Below are positions 62,084 through 64,000 of a DNA stretch of 64,000 nt, piece after piece; position 1 is the stretch's first letter, and every line of letters begins with the position of its first letter. The DNA is from Ichthyophthirius multifiliis (Eukaryota; Ciliophora; Oligohymenophorea; Hymenostomatida). Under the pieces are notes generated by a model that was not told where the DNA came from, did no database searches, and saw nothing but the letters and a program-made list of their open reading frames with translations. The stretch lies in the NCBI RefSeq assembly GCF_000220395.1, contig NW_004086175.1, forward strand, positions 23,671 through 87,670. Direction: 5' to 3'. The position numbers were made by a program, and so were the translations under genes.

Positions 62084-63537
62084 AATATTTTTTTAAATAA
62101 ATAATAAAAAATGAAAAATTAATATTTTATAATATAAAGTATTAATTTTGTCTAAACATGTTATTTAAATATTTATTTATAAATAATATATAATATTTTC
62201 ATTTTTTACTTTATATGTAATATTAATTCATTATTTTTTATTACTTTATAATTTTCTTCTAATTAATAAGTAAATTAAAGTAATAATTTAAAATGTTAAA
62301 ATATAATGAGCTCTATTATTTTATACTTTATTTGCTAATTTAATTTTTAAATTAATCATATTTATCATTATTTTGTTTTCAAAGATTATTTTTCTTATAA
62401 AAATATTAAAAAGTTTTTTAATTAACCTAAAAAATTAGAAAAGATTAAAAATTTACAATCTTAACTATTTTATACCAGTATAACTAAATACAAAATTGAT
62501 TCTATAGAGAATAGTCTAATACATATAAAGTATTAATAAAATTTAAAAATATATATATAGGTAAGTTATAATCATAAATATATAATTAATATTGTTAATA
62601 TAATAATAATTATTTAATAAAAAATTTATATTAATAATTAAATTTTACTTTAAATTTTAAAAAGTTAAAGTAATTTATAAGAAAAAAAAGCAATTTATAA
62701 AAAATAAAACTATTATTTTATAAATATTACTATATGCATTTCTTAAATACTTAAAAATTTAACTTAAGAAATATATATAATAACTATAAATTATTTTTTC
62801 AATTTAAATTTTTTAAGAATAAATAAAGAACTGTAATTAATTATAAGTTTATTGACATTGACAATATTTTAATAATGATAAAATTAAAAATAATTTATAA
62901 TACTTTTTATAGATTTGTATAATATTTTATTTCTTAAATTTAATAAGAAATATATTTTATTTAGTAATTAAAATTTTTAAATATAAATATTATATAAATT
63001 TAATAAAAAAAGTTTATTTGTAAAACTCTTTTGAAAAATATTATAATAATTATAAATAAAATAAAATATATATATATTAAAATAAATTGTAAAGTATTAA
63101 TTTAATCATTTTTATTTATTTAATTTAATTTTATTTTATTAATCAATAAAAATCAAAAATATTTATAATAATTACTATTATGATAAAAATATTATTTTTT
63201 GATGTTTTAATATTTTTTGTTATTTTTATTTAAAAACTACATCAAAAAAAAAATGGCTAGAAAATCTTTAATTGATTTATTTTATAGTTGATTGAGTATA
63301 TAAAACTAAATACAATATAAAATAAAACAATATTAGAATAATTGAAATATTTCAAATTAATTTTATAATAATTATTTTTAATTAAAATAATTCAATTTAA
63401 TAAAATTTATTAAAAAATTAAAAAAAGAAAATAATTTTTTATTTTAATAATTTTTATTTTCTTATATTTTAAAAATAAGGTAGGATAAAACTTAGTATTA
63501 TAAACATAGCAAAAAATAAATTAAAAAAAAAAATAGA
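62084..63537. other. intergenic, very AT-rich
   Basis: About 1.45 kb without a protein-like frame. A partial MITE-like copy lies near 63217-63265. Confidence 0.65.
63217..63265. mobile_element. partial MITE-like element
   Basis: The sequence TTGTTATTTTTATTTAAAAA then CTACATC, an A-run and ATGGCTAG follows the left half of copies 1 and 3. No matching right end is seen. Confidence 0.3.
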
Positions 63538-64000
63538 ATGAATAATAATTAATTAAATAGAATCGATAATTAAACAGTATATTGCAAATATCATCCAAAT
63601 AAAGAAATAGGTTGGCTTTGTATAGAAAACTTATGTGAATTACGAATAATGTGCCACTTATGTGCTGTAAAGTACCACGATAAATCTCATAAAGTAGAAG
63701 AATTCGAAAATATAAATTAAAAAGGTTTAATAACTATAGTAATGGAATAAAATAAGAATATGAAATATAAAATCATTAAGAATACATTTTAGAAAATTAA
63801 GATAATTAATAAGAATATGCCAAAGAAGATAAAATATAAGCTTTAAACAATCAAATATAATAAACATTAGAGTATTTTGATAGCTTATAGAGAAATTTAG
63901 AAAATGACCGGGAAATTTATATAAAGAAAAGACAAAATGAACGAGAGTAAAGAATAAAATTAATTGTTGATTGTGAAAATTCCCTTAAAATCGAAAAAGA
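63538..64000 (+). CDS. B-box zinc-finger coiled-coil protein (5' part)
   Basis: ATG 63538. Residues 14-54 form a B-box: CKYHPNKEIGWLC, CELRIMCHLC, then YHDKSHKVEEF, with the C/H spacing of the zinc-binding fold. A 32-nt intron at 63725-63756 (GTTTAATAAC..AAATAAG) joins to a coiled coil (EYEIQNHQEYILENQDNQQ onward) that runs off the window end. The B-box plus coiled-coil layout is that of TRIM-like proteins, which are numerous in ciliates. No RING is seen before the B-box. Confidence 0.85.

Noticed and set aside
1-64000. CRISPR arrays, tRNA and rRNA genes, ciliate telomere repeats (GGGGTT or GGGGTTT type)
   Set aside because: No regularly spaced repeats, no GC-richer cloverleaf-sized islands and no G4T2/G4T3 runs were seen; TA and A/T tracts here are simple-sequence DNA.

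Overview
The window comes from the nuclear genome of an oligohymenophorean ciliate of the Tetrahymena/Ichthyophthirius/Paramecium kind. Conserved genes read through only if TAA and TAG are read as glutamine and TGA is the sole stop; the ribosomal protein eL34 gene alone has five internal TAA/TAG codons and ends in TGA. The DNA is extremely AT-rich, introns are short (22 to about 70 nt, GT..AG) and frequent, and many are not multiples of three. A standard-code ORF search therefore misses nearly every gene here and mostly shows antisense shadows. All calls below are hand translations with that code. Where the exon sum is divisible by three, this is stated as a check on the gene model.

Layout. 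1-5.5 kb: lysine-rich and coiled-coil genes. 5.8-12.2 kb: a plus-strand run of a cytochrome c peroxidase-like protein, a coiled-coil protein, a casein kinase 1 homologue and an FCP1/SCP-type phosphatase. 12.9-17.3 kb: a decayed-looking stretch with a possible Ctr-like remnant, then Pam18/TIM14 (minus) divergent from a small membrane protein. 17.7-21.6 kb: a voltage-gated K+ channel with a cyclic-nucleotide-binding (CNB) domain (minus). 22.2-23.4 kb: an unrecognised Cys-motif protein. 23.5-29.0 kb: a giant coiled-coil, golgin-like protein (minus), divergent from a 5.7-kb Gln/Asn-rich ankyrin gene (29.5-35.2 kb). 35.2-39.6 kb: gene-poor. 39.6-49.0 kb: a very large secreted/membrane protein. 49.2-62.1 kb: a dense set of a TPR-like protein, a second CNB channel-like protein, a coiled-coil protein, a calpain homologue, an LRR protein and eL34. 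The right edge cuts a B-box zinc-finger gene.

Two themes stand out. First, several family members have lost or changed key residues. The peroxidase lacks distal Trp and His, the calpain lacks Cys and His, CK1 has Glu for the catalytic-loop Asn, and the second channel has no GYG filter. They look like pseudoenzymes or strongly diverged paralogues. Second, there is a family of 80-93 bp elements with inverted ends (CTGTAAT...ATTACAG), one of them inside an intron, which resembles a MITE. No tRNA, rRNA, CRISPR array or telomere repeat was seen.
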